Of a stretch of DNA of 64,000 nucleotides, positions 44,101-49,756 are shown piece after piece (the stretch's first letter is position 1; every line of letters begins with the position of its first letter). The DNA lies in contig JAGCUN010000045.1 of NCBI GenBank assembly GCA_017962845.1, positions 1 through 64,000 on the forward strand, given 5' to 3'. This DNA is from Bacteroidales bacterium. Lineage in GTDB: Bacteria; Bacteroidota; Bacteroidia; Bacteroidales; WCHB1-69. A model generated the notes under the pieces. It saw only the letters and a list, made by a program, of their open reading frames with translations, was not told the DNA's origin and searched no databases. The position numbers and the translations under genes were made by a program.

Positions 44101-45801
44101 ATGGTTTGGGTCTCTGGCGGTACCGACAACGATACCATCAGCATTTGGAATGGTTCTGTTCAGGTTCTGGGCGACTCCATCACCGACAACTACATGGTGT
44201 TCCACGGTTTGGCCGCTGGCACTTACACTGTGAAGGCTATCGACGCTGACGGTTGTCCTGCTGCTGACAGCATCATCGAGGTGAAGCAGCCCGATACCTT
44301 GGTTGTAGCTCTCGCTGTCACTGACCTTTCTGCTAACCCGATCACGACAAATTGCGATAATGTTGATTTCAGATTGGTGACCAACCTCCCGACTCCGAGC
44401 GAGCAGGGTACTCCGACCTACACCTACACTTGGTTCTATGTGAAGAATGGTGTGGACACTGTTGAACTCTGGCCGGGATCTGCTGAAAATGTGAACTCTA
44501 CTGACATCACATCACCTGCTCTGTCTGATTTTGAAGAAGGTGAGTACAAGTTTGTGGTTGAGGTGGTGGATGCACGTGGTTGCTCCGATACTGCTTCCGC
44601 TATGCTTACGGTTTATCCGACCTATGAGTTCCACGATACCGCTCGCGTGTGTATCTCTCACTTGCCGTTCACTTGGACTGGTCATACTGATCGTGGTATT
44701 GATCCTGTTGTGATTGATAACACTGTGATTACCGTCAACGATACCGTTTACCAGATCCATGACAGTCTGTTAACCATCCACGGTTGCGACAGCGTCTGGA
44801 TTCTCCACCTGACTGTTACTGACGATGCTTACCTGTTGGTACGTGATATGAACGACAACGCAGATGCCAGCACGCTGGTTGAGCGCGAAATTCGCGGTAC
44901 CTTTGAAACTGGCAACTATCCTGCTGGCCAGAAGGGCTTCGAAATCTTTGTGGATCGTAACTGTATGAATTGTACCAATGTGAAGGTTGGCTTGCATTAC
45001 ACGCTCTATCGTATCGTGGGTAGCGATACTCTCGAAATCACGAACGATGTGGATGACTACTTCACACCTACCTATCGTACTTATATGGACCAGTACTCAT
45101 TGAACGCACAGACCATCACTACTGGACCGGTTGTTATTCCTAACAATTATCCGAGTATTGGTATGGGTGTTTCCGCTGGTAACCATTACAACTACTTCGA
45201 CCTCTGCTGGTTGACACCTGAATACAACTGCTCATTCACCTTCTTGACCAACTCTGGTACTGGTTATATGTATGGTCGTGCCAATACGATCGGCTTCACC
45301 CAGTTCAGAACTCCTGGTGAGTATATGATCGGAGTTGACATGGTTGAGTATACTGGTGGTAGCAGCTGGGGTGGTGAAGGTTACTGCCACGATGATGGTA
45401 AGGTGGGTGGTCAGAACGCTGTTGCGACCGCACGCGTTATCTCTTCTGCCAACATTTACTTGACCGTTACGGGTCTGCCGCTCTCCGGTTCTGCTCCTAT
45501 GGTTGATCCTATGGAAGGTGTTGTTACTGTTGATGAGCTGGGCAATGTTCCCACAGTGGTTGCTTACCCGAACCCGGCCCGCGATTATGTCACGGTTGAA
45601 CTTAACGGCTTCAGTGGCGAGACCTCTGTTATCCTCTCCGATGGTAATGGTAAGGCTCTCACCAACACCAACCTCAATATCGACAGCGATGCTACTCCGA
45701 TCATCAAGATCAACACCAGCGACTACGCCCAGGGTGTGTATATGGTGACCGCTCGTAGCAAAGATGTCATCGTGACCAAGCGCGTGGTGATTATCCGATA
45801 A
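35131..45801 (+). CDS. Giant modular T9SS surface protein with SprB-like and HYR/Ig-like repeats
   Basis: From ATG at 35131 the protein has about 3,556 residues. An upstream TTG would add 18, but this ATG begins a normal signal peptide (KKVVSFCIFSVLLAVLSLGVKAQ). After a unique region (about 25-465) comes a 189-residue module in two copies (about 471-848). SprB-like repeats follow (about 850-1200; for example ICSGDANGIVDIMVANG and VKCYGESNGNMTVTIAGG). About eighteen HYR/Ig-like modules of roughly 98 residues follow (about 1205-2965), each with CGN and a DTxxP joint. Another SprB-like repeat precedes a C-terminal region and a T9SS type A domain (VVAYPNPARDYVTV to KRVVIIR). It is probably a long surface adhesin or filament. 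It has its own promoter box and terminator, so it is a single-gene unit. Confidence 0.93.
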   Translation: MKKVVSFCIFSVLLAVLSLGVKAQTPSGLTLSPANITPQVGVQDTIYLIPDACFDALGLADNDKISIEWEILKDGARIETDSLTRYFVEFKFESRYNIGSAERWWGRSYTDDYCYNGNGFGSYPGAYTPLLDSLGRECARSGHFCITLPGQNNPYEFDYFFVRYFKDAANSAHRLILEPREDGNYEIVLHLYRRCGGTKWDNINCNNDQHYYVGGHTSDLCGLLSSDTLKPMPDTIPLEVSICIGQTYTLNGQTFDHDTTDAYVPFNGVSSCGSSIDSVINLTLHVIDPLVPIFDTLNSLTQLCDSGNVTLVAIPQNAGTSGSCIWYDGLGNVIDTNTTITQHLTASAEFYAFSYNPEGGCVSLDSVRVFTEVYATPNPHVTADTTEQCEEGSITLTLDMAYDSFNWFHGDNQLSETSTTLTLDPIMLADSGIYYANVIDTNYHSVYNTAIACPATSDSVNLVVYEHATATIVTFDGDSINTADNGIFCMTDTLHVITAEITGGTAPYTLNWSNTAAYVTYNTTGDTVTFSPNPTCDTTIYNDTIVGGTDAHNCSIKSGALVDVFFTLQDEDVPHIYVNGDSAAAFPSTSTNCSYLMPDLTPLIDSIVDACGTTTWAQTIAANTEIFNDTTAWIVATDNCGHQDSTEIRIAIQPNFATVTITTFDGDSITAADNGIFCMTDVDHVVTADITDGTAPYTLNWSNTTATHTISGNIATVTFTGTPTCDTITIADTILSGTDARGCAITLGSLIDVYYVLEDTDVPHIYMARTDTTAAPSYDGDCSYLIPDVTPIVDSVIDACGTVTWAQSIAADTRIYRDTTLWVVATDNCGHKDSIEVTVTIPYVHVSATDSVFQHVICSGDANGIVDIMVANGVRPYTVTINLVGETTTYTQNGGYDADTTFRFEGLVKGLWAVAIEDANGCTYQADTLDVSSPNILELDTANVTNLTCWKNASGNFDYQLTGGSMPYVVKLEGPVAMDTTINDNNTYHVGNLDAGNYVLSVVDGHDCKDTIRFTLTEPDSLQITALTILNNVKCYGESNGNMTVTIAGGTADYTYTWNDSLNNAVRTETRTATTDTTGRILAAGVYTIHVTDVNNCPCVDWNDTIKQNDSLQVVSIVTPNAIECPYQGTYDVTATVAGGTTNHTFTWTVNGTDYPIASNANLTDTYTYTESTPAVCDTTFNITFKVVDDSLCEATKNADQFQIVDNTNPVIAGTIADTIVIGCGRDAATVPAAVDNFADLIALGLDTITDNCTTVATDFTVTFADDTTDVACVDKKKATILRTYTVADKCGNTSTVAYTITVKDTVAPTFTAPNDTTVYKDSSCNVVVTPSVTGDVTNEADNCSTGLTATYVDVETPDATCPNASTITRTWSLVDECGNAAADQIQIITIVDTIHPWFTRAPKNDTAYCDVDDLDNVRNRFKNYPTYTDNCPTVTMTVVLDSIDTLCNNKTTIEYYTFTLTDACGLTTVANANIYTLDTVPPVLTRPWFEVTIYDCATSQADYDNWKDDIYITDHCNDTCWLDHFVNYRTYPSAPCTSSFIDTAYWYFTDGCNIDSAMSVFTIDDITPPYMAVGPQVEVEVECDGHGNLDTLKNWINHVQYIDECDDDITVEIYYINGTSRAIFDTTAFMADGIHLVGWQGTDCDGRYTIEWIAKDCRGNASTPVIEHFRIIDRVGPEFTAPNDTTVDCANWETDYANWLSVPDAFDQCQQVTYPVTNNNNGAASFFGGCYTLGRNIFGTAYITFTSTDACGKSTSEQRSFTIIDTVAPVVTLSGASMPDLNIYYNVDCDASNSVTDTISNIMWRIDTVSSHNPNALADFLAAHTELGWSNISDCSYPLGVLTVIRGAITPELISETPCAKTYRVAYVVQDHCGNADTLYQNVILSDTTKPTAKNFADTLYVDDACAFTIPVYTTVAELIARGADIKDCPSIDSLTVSAPVYTYSGSMATCDSIIYSAYTITDRCGNDTVVVDTIRVMDTIKPVISGPMPSDTYYMNNTCDAVTPDTAARYAALMDTTAYTSYNWSMRIADCSGITITRGTSSVTEADCPEKTILTTFYVTDGCGNVNQFVDTLYITDTVKPVVSTYEHNDTIYLVEPGCTFEVPANILAIASYKDLYNIDHGYAVTECRLDSNAIVTAADDATLVSDTTAPGCTRIVHLYYKVQDLCGNVSDGKFTLNVVIIDTTRPAVVAGTIANDTVYRQADCTLPVLTSTYWMYGDDAINHGYSITDCNINTTTATLTQYPQREEEEGCNNIKVTVPYTIADSCGNVSDTLYQYIIAVDTVKPVVDDSYIHIIDTAQDANCGVYALDTVLDIDTYKKLYDFDNGYYVTECKLDSSVLITDHIDTTDDACERYIHYYYRVQDACGNISANMFTLSVKYVDKLAPVVAAPATLAEDTTYMTYPYCTSTDTTGLHWTALTNATDHGYTFTDCHLDPTKFVQTRTSGWQHFGCYSVDTVYYTVADSCGNVSDEFVQAIRMLDTSKPVVVTPTIRDSVINMDETSANCLGHEVIPFATYAEVIAFDPTFEVQDCNVGNTSVVSIFSEDTSAISCERVVTRVYNITDSCGNVSATTFTHLIKIQDVTAPVLSFTELPGDTSYMNNHADCDLNAAAEFTTVTDLLAAYTSYTVTDCNLDDNMTCVADTTYTALTNLPYVAKIHRTYTIADTCTHTVTFTHDIFVRDTNNPIITTVETDALTNLPKVQDSLLYTTALSCIAPVPGEFTTVAEALAYPGMTSIVDCELKNELTFTVVPYAGTCPDTIARMYTVVDSTGNESYFMQYIFVYDTVRPVIAGVLEHDTVYTDASCGYDLSVLTPYADKAAIETAGLTITDCHNVTVTYADVETRDGQGCEAANFVTRTYTVTDECGNASTVDHIINIKDTTRPSLDVAALGDVAAVSEGSCTFSIPDVSDSIRAHYTDNCTSAAMEITQSPVVGFVISDTTDVTITYKDTCGNTNTATIRVTVPAPLVIDSVRMDSVSCHSMSDGSIMVWVSGGTDNDTISIWNGSVQVLGDSITDNYMVFHGLAAGTYTVKAIDADGCPAADSIIEVKQPDTLVVALAVTDLSANPITTNCDNVDFRLVTNLPTPSEQGTPTYTYTWFYVKNGVDTVELWPGSAENVNSTDITSPALSDFEEGEYKFVVEVVDARGCSDTASAMLTVYPTYEFHDTARVCISHLPFTWTGHTDRGIDPVVIDNTVITVNDTVYQIHDSLLTIHGCDSVWILHLTVTDDAYLLVRDMNDNADASTLVEREIRGTFETGNYPAGQKGFEIFVDRNCMNCTNVKVGLHYTLYRIVGSDTLEITNDVDDYFTPTYRTYMDQYSLNAQTITTGPVVIPNNYPSIGMGVSAGNHYNYFDLCWLTPEYNCSFTFLTNSGTGYMYGRANTIGFTQFRTPGEYMIGVDMVEYTGGSSWGGEGYCHDDGKVGGQNAVATARVISSANIYLTVTGLPLSGSAPMVDPMEGVVTVDELGNVPTVVAYPNPARDYVTVELNGFSGETSVILSDGNGKALTNTNLNIDSDATPIIKINTSDYAQGVYMVTARSKDVIVTKRVVIIR
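36544..37677 (+). repeat. Two tandem copies of a 567-bp (189-residue) module
   Basis: The segment beginning at 36544 (TFDGDSINTADNGIFCMTD) recurs at 37111 (TFDGDSITAADNGIFCMTD), an offset of 567 bp. Both copies continue through GTAPYTLNWSN, DVPHIY, DACGT, WAQ and ATDNCGH in the same order. Confidence 0.88.
38745..44030 (+). repeat. Array of about 18 HYR/Ig-like modules
   Basis: Reading the translation, joints of the form (V/I/K)DTxxP recur about every 98 codons, and most modules end in DxCGN followed by a beta strand. I counted eighteen joints: DNTNPV, KDTVAP, VDTIHP, LDTVPP, DDITPP, IDRVGP, IDTVAP, SDTTKP, MDTIKP, TDTVKP, IDTTRP, VDTVKP, VDKLAP, LDTSKP, QDVTAP, RDTNNP, YDTVRP and KDTTRP. 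The modules are diverged, not recent exact copies. Confidence 0.82.
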
Positions 45802-45823
45802 TATTCAACATTGAATACTTCAA

Positions 45824-45851
45824 GGGGCTGCCTTTTGGTGGCCCCTTTTTT
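45824..45851 (+). terminator. Terminator after the giant T9SS gene
   Basis: GGGGCTGCC (45824-45832) pairs with GGTGGCCCC (45837-45845), including two G-T pairs, around TTTT. Six T follow. Confidence 0.87.
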
Positions 45852-45933
45852 ATTGCCCTTTACTCGCTGATTTTCTACATTGTCTTGTTTATAATTTTTC
45901 ATTCTTCATTAAACATTTCCCATTCCAATACCT

Positions 45934-45941
45934 TATTTTTG
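45934..45941 (+). promoter_or_regulatory. -7 box upstream of the serine hydrolase
   Basis: TATTTTTG followed by C, 17 nt before the start codon at 45959. No clear -33 element. Confidence 0.45.
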
Positions 45942-45958
45942 CGGATATTTGATGAGTT

Positions 45959-47224
45959 ATGTTTAAACGGCTGATTTTTATTGTCTTTTCTTTTGTTCTC
46001 ATTGTGAATGAGAGTGTTATGGCTCAAGACATCGCTTCGCAATATAGTGCCTTGTCTCCTGAGGCGAATCATCGGATTGACTCTATGGTTCAGCGTTGTA
46101 TCGATAAACATATCATCCCAGGATGCCAGATACTGGCATTGCATCATGGACATGTTGTTTATGACCGTAACTTTGGTTATCAGACTTACGATACCTCTTT
46201 CCCTGTCAATGATGGCACCATGTACGACGTGGCCTCTATGACCAAGTCGTTGGCCACCACTTTGGCGGTGATGAAACTCTATGACGACCATCTTTTGCGT
46301 ATCACCGATAATGTTTCTGCGTATTTGGATTATACTAAAGGGACAGCTGTCGGAAATCTCACGATTGCTGAATTGATGACGCACACCTCAGGTTTGTCAG
46401 CTTTTATCCCCTTTTACCGTGATATTTCGCCCAAAGGAGTGTGGGATGCCCGCTACCTTCATTCTGTCCCCGATTCGCTCTTTTCGGTCAAGGTGGCCGA
46501 CAGTGTTTACCTTAGGTATGATTTCCCTGATACAGTGCTGCATAAGATTGCCATCTATAAGTTGGGTCAGAAAAAGTATGTGTATAGTGATTTGGGATTT
46601 ATTCTGATGAAGGAGATCGTGGAGAAGATTGCAGGGATGCCGATGGATCAATTTTTGAATGAGAATTTCTATGCGCCGATGGGGTTGGCTCGTACTGGTT
46701 TCAATCCGACGGAATGGACTTCTGTTGAGAATATTGCTCCCACTGAAAACGATACCTATTTCCGCAAGCAGCAGCTGCGAGGGTATGTGCATGACCAGTC
46801 GGCGGCGGTGTTTGGCGGCGTTTGTGGTAATGCCGGACTGTTCTCTACTGCCCATGATGTGGCCGTCATTCTGCAGATGCTGATGAATGGTGGAGAGTGG
46901 GAGAACCATCGTTATTTCTCCGAAAAGACTGTCTTGCAGTTTGTGAGCACTTGTCCGATGCATGGTTGCCAGCGTCGGGGATTGGGATTTGATACTCCTT
47001 CGTTTGCCGCTCCTAGCGGATTACTTCCTGCAATGGCTGGGAATAAGACTTACGGCCATCAGGGTTTTACCGGAACGGTGTTTTGGTGTGACCCGCAGAT
47101 GGATGTCATCTATATATTCTTGTCGAACCGCGTGTATCCAAGTGCGGAAGAGAATCTGTTGTCGAAAAGCCGGTTGCGGCTGTTGGTGCAGGAGGAGATA
47201 TATCTTGACCTGTTTGTAAAATGA
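45959..47224 (+). CDS. Beta-lactamase-fold serine hydrolase (class C/esterase type), exported
   Basis: The 421-residue protein has a signal peptide ending VMAQ. The fold is the penicillin-binding/beta-lactamase class C type: S93MTK96 (SxxK), Y209SD as the YxN equivalent, and GHQGFTGTVFW near residue 367 in place of KTG. Such proteins act as esterases, D-aminopeptidases or peptidoglycan-modifying enzymes; true beta-lactamase activity is unlikely without a canonical YAN and KTG. In Bacteroidetes this domain is often fused after a GH3 glycosidase; here it stands alone. The next gene starts 33 nt later on the same strand. Confidence 0.87.
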   Translation: MFKRLIFIVFSFVLIVNESVMAQDIASQYSALSPEANHRIDSMVQRCIDKHIIPGCQILALHHGHVVYDRNFGYQTYDTSFPVNDGTMYDVASMTKSLATTLAVMKLYDDHLLRITDNVSAYLDYTKGTAVGNLTIAELMTHTSGLSAFIPFYRDISPKGVWDARYLHSVPDSLFSVKVADSVYLRYDFPDTVLHKIAIYKLGQKKYVYSDLGFILMKEIVEKIAGMPMDQFLNENFYAPMGLARTGFNPTEWTSVENIAPTENDTYFRKQQLRGYVHDQSAAVFGGVCGNAGLFSTAHDVAVILQMLMNGGEWENHRYFSEKTVLQFVSTCPMHGCQRRGLGFDTPSFAAPSGLLPAMAGNKTYGHQGFTGTVFWCDPQMDVIYIFLSNRVYPSAEENLLSKSRLRLLVQEEIYLDLFVK

Positions 47225-47257
47225 TGGGCTTGGGAACGAAATTGTAATATTTGACCG

Positions 47258-48028
47258 ATGGAGAGACCGATTATCACATTGATTAGCGACTGGGGTTGGG
47301 AGGATGTGTCGTTGGGCTTGATGAAATGGGAGTTGCAAAAGCGGGTCCCAGATGCTTTCATGGTGGATTTGATGCATGATGTGGAGTTGTTGGATGTGGG
47401 GCAGACGGCATTTATCATGTCGAGGTTGTACGAGCGTTTCCCTTCTGGGAGTGTGCATTTGATGTTGACGGGGGTGTCTCGCTGGACGGTTGAGAATTTG
47501 GTGGCCGTACAGGCGGAGGGGCATTATTTTGTGGGGATTGACAACGGGGTCTTGCCCTCTATACTGCCGGATGGGAAGTTGCGCGTACGCCGTTGGATAG
47601 GGGAGGGTAGCGATTGTTTGGAGCAGATGTGTCTGCTGGCGGAAGCCTGTTTGGCAGGGCGTTTTGAGGAAGTGACGCAAGATACCCAATTGAGTGAGGC
47701 GGGATTTCTTCTGCGTTATGCCTATAATGAGGGAAAAATGGAGCTGCGCGGGAATGTGATGTATATTGACTGTCATCATAATGTGGTGACGAACATCCCG
47801 GCAGAGATATTCAAAGGCTTTTTGGAAGATTATTCCTTTGAACTTGTCGTGAGTGGTTTCAGCATCCGCAAGTTTCATGAGAGATATGAGCAGGACTGTG
47901 AGCCTTATTTGGTGCCGAATGCCCTTGGGGTTCTGGAGATTGTGAGTTATGGGGCGAGATTGGTGATAGTGCCGAGGTGGCAAAAAAATCAAGAGATTAT
48001 TATAAAATTTTCTAAATCAAATAATTAG
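47258..48028 (+). CDS. SAM hydroxide adenosyltransferase (DUF62)-family protein, divergent
   Basis: The 256-residue protein follows the DUF62 plan: opening ITLISDWGWEDVSLGLMKWEL, then DAFMVDLMHDVELLDVGQTAFIM, YFVGIDNGVLPS, and a C-terminal beta domain with NVMYIDCHHNVVTNI. Family members hydrolyse S-adenosylmethionine to adenosine and methionine, or add chloride or fluoride. Two usual motifs are altered here: the DPGVG loop reads LTGVSRW, and the GRDIFAPAA helix reads GSDCLEQMCLLAEA. Activity is therefore uncertain. The stop is 2 nt before the next gene, a T9SS cargo, so they are probably co-translated. Confidence 0.8.
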   Translation: MERPIITLISDWGWEDVSLGLMKWELQKRVPDAFMVDLMHDVELLDVGQTAFIMSRLYERFPSGSVHLMLTGVSRWTVENLVAVQAEGHYFVGIDNGVLPSILPDGKLRVRRWIGEGSDCLEQMCLLAEACLAGRFEEVTQDTQLSEAGFLLRYAYNEGKMELRGNVMYIDCHHNVVTNIPAEIFKGFLEDYSFELVVSGFSIRKFHERYEQDCEPYLVPNALGVLEIVSYGARLVIVPRWQKNQEIIIKFSKSNN

Positions 48029-48030
48029 AG

Positions 48031-48726
48031 ATGAAAAGAACGCTATTATTTTTGTTGATGGTAAGTTGCCTAGCTATGCAGGCACAGTCGGTAGATTATG
48101 AGCTGTTGGGATTTTTGGACAGCCGTGATTCGTTGGTAGAGGAGCTGGTGCTGACGGCCAGCGAGGATTTCACGCCGTCGTTGCGTTTGAAAAACAACGG
48201 ACCTGACATGCCAGCGGCTACCGACACGGTGTATTTTGATATTTACTATAATGGCAGTTATCTCACCTATTTTTATTTGAGAGGGAGCCAGTTGCAGAGT
48301 TTGGTGTCGGGGCAGGAAGGCACGGTATCGCTGCCACAACCGCTGATGACGGCTGCGCAGATGGACGAATATGTCATCACGGCGTGCCAGATCTGTATCG
48401 AGGTGCGGATTGCGGGTAGTGCCCATGACCCCGTGGCGGACAACAATCGTGCCTGTGTGCAGGTGAACCGCCCGCTGCCTGTGCCCGGATATGCGGAAGG
48501 TGACTTCCGGGTGGGTCCCAACCCGGCGCATGACGTGCTCCGTGTGCAAGCTCCCGCTGGCACGCAGGTGGAATTTTTTGATATGTCGGGGCGAAAATTG
48601 TTGATTGACACGATGATAGAGGATGATTTATATTTCAATGTTTCGGATTTTCCTGCGGGTTTCTACTTTGTGAAAATGAGCAATGGAAAAACAGAGACAG
48701 TACGGAAGATTATTATAGCGAAATAA
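48031..48726 (+). CDS. Small T9SS cargo protein, copy 1 of a paralogous pair
   Basis: The 231-residue protein has a signal peptide ending MQAQ. A single beta-rich domain of about 130 residues begins SVDYELLGFLDS and carries the motif LKNNGPDMPAATDTVYFDIYYNG. The C-terminal T9SS type A domain runs from FRVGPNPAHDVLRVQ to KIIIAK. The family of the middle domain is not known to me; it resembles a CARDB-type Ig fold. It follows the DUF62 gene by 2 nt. It shares its whole layout with the next gene, so the two are tandem duplicates that have diverged. Its function is unknown; secretion is predicted. Confidence 0.83.
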   Translation: MKRTLLFLLMVSCLAMQAQSVDYELLGFLDSRDSLVEELVLTASEDFTPSLRLKNNGPDMPAATDTVYFDIYYNGSYLTYFYLRGSQLQSLVSGQEGTVSLPQPLMTAAQMDEYVITACQICIEVRIAGSAHDPVADNNRACVQVNRPLPVPGYAEGDFRVGPNPAHDVLRVQAPAGTQVEFFDMSGRKLLIDTMIEDDLYFNVSDFPAGFYFVKMSNGKTETVRKIIIAK

Positions 48727-48771
48727 ATCATTTTTTTAGTGTTTTTAAGAAAAACGTTTTAGAAAATAATG

Positions 48772-48779
48772 TAATTTTG
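48772..48779 (+). promoter_or_regulatory. -7 box of the second small T9SS gene
   Basis: TAATTTTG followed by CC, about 44 nt before the start at 48823. The -33 element is not clear. Confidence 0.45.
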
Positions 48780-48822
48780 CCATTCAAAATTTCATCTTAT
48801 TATTAACCAAAACCAAAACATT

Positions 48823-49533
48823 ATGAAAAAACTTTTTACCCTTTTTGCCGCTTTGGTAACTATGGTTGCCGTTAATGCTCAAAGTGTTGATTATGAATGC
48901 GGTGGATTCATCGATAATGAGCAGAATCCCATTTCAGATCTGTATATTTCATTAGATGAGGATCTCTCTGTTAACATTGTGGTGATCAATAATGGCCCCG
49001 ATGAACTTGCTGCAGGTGATTCATTGCTTATGGATGTTTCTGTTCAGGGATTGACATTGGCTTCTGGTGGCTACAGTTATGCTGAAATGAGCCAACAAAA
49101 TTTGTTGACGGTTGGTACTCCTTGGATTGCCCAACTTGGTCTTTTTGATGCTGCTACGATGCAACAATATGCTCAGTTCTTCCCAGATGAATTCGAACTC
49201 TGTATCACGATGAGACTTAAAAATGCTACGGATACTGATCCGTCTAATAACCAGGGTTGCGTCATGGTTCATCGTGGTGATGTGGGCATCGAGAATATCG
49301 CTGCTGGCGAGATCAATGTTTACCCGAATCCCGCTACCGATGTCATCTATGTTGCCAATGCTGAAGGCGCACAGGTGAGCGTGTTCGACATGAACGGCCG
49401 CATGGTCAACAGCGTGGAGAGCGCTTCCGCTAACCAGGCTATCGACGCTTCTTCTATCGCCAAAGGTATGTACATCGTGCGTATCGTTGACGGTCAGAAT
49501 GTTACCACCAAGAAAGTCAATGTGGTTCGCTAA
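48823..49533 (+). CDS. Small T9SS cargo protein, copy 2 of a paralogous pair
   Basis: The 236-residue protein has a signal peptide ending VNAQ, then the same domain as its neighbour: SVDYECGGFIDN, and VINNGPDELAAGDSLLMDVSV. The T9SS type A domain starts NVYPNPATDVIYVA and ends KKVNVV. Shared positions include the opening SVDYE, the NNGPD motif and a late CI/CV pair. Unlike copy 1 it has its own -7 box and a strong terminator (49555-49586), so it may be expressed at a different level. A surface binding role is a guess. Confidence 0.84.
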   Translation: MKKLFTLFAALVTMVAVNAQSVDYECGGFIDNEQNPISDLYISLDEDLSVNIVVINNGPDELAAGDSLLMDVSVQGLTLASGGYSYAEMSQQNLLTVGTPWIAQLGLFDAATMQQYAQFFPDEFELCITMRLKNATDTDPSNNQGCVMVHRGDVGIENIAAGEINVYPNPATDVIYVANAEGAQVSVFDMNGRMVNSVESASANQAIDASSIAKGMYIVRIVDGQNVTTKKVNVVR

Positions 49534-49554
49534 TCATTGAGATTTTCTGATCAT

Positions 49555-49586
49555 AAGGGCCTGCATGAAAATGCGGGCCTTTTTTT
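49555..49586 (+). terminator. Terminator after the second small T9SS gene
   Basis: AAGGGCCTGCA (49555-49565) pairs with TGCGGGCCTTT (from 49572), with G-T pairs, around TGAAAA. A T-run extends to 49586. Confidence 0.87.
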
Positions 49587-49607
49587 ATTATCGTAAATGT
49601 TGACCTG

Positions 49608-49638
49608 TTGGAATGATTGGCATTTTTTTGTATTTTTG
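49608..49638 (+). promoter_or_regulatory. Promoter of the papain-like T9SS protease and MBOAT gene
   Basis: TTG at 49608-49610, a 20-nt spacer and TATTTTTG at 49631-49638. The leader to the start at 49757 is about 110 nt. Confidence 0.6.
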
Positions 49639-49756
49639 CACCATCATTTTGGGAATTTGTGAATTCAAACGATGAAAAGAATTTTCAAGAGCCGTGTGAT
49701 TTTGGTGATGGATGGGCTCTTCAGTTTGCAGGATAGTATTCAATAATTTTTTTATT

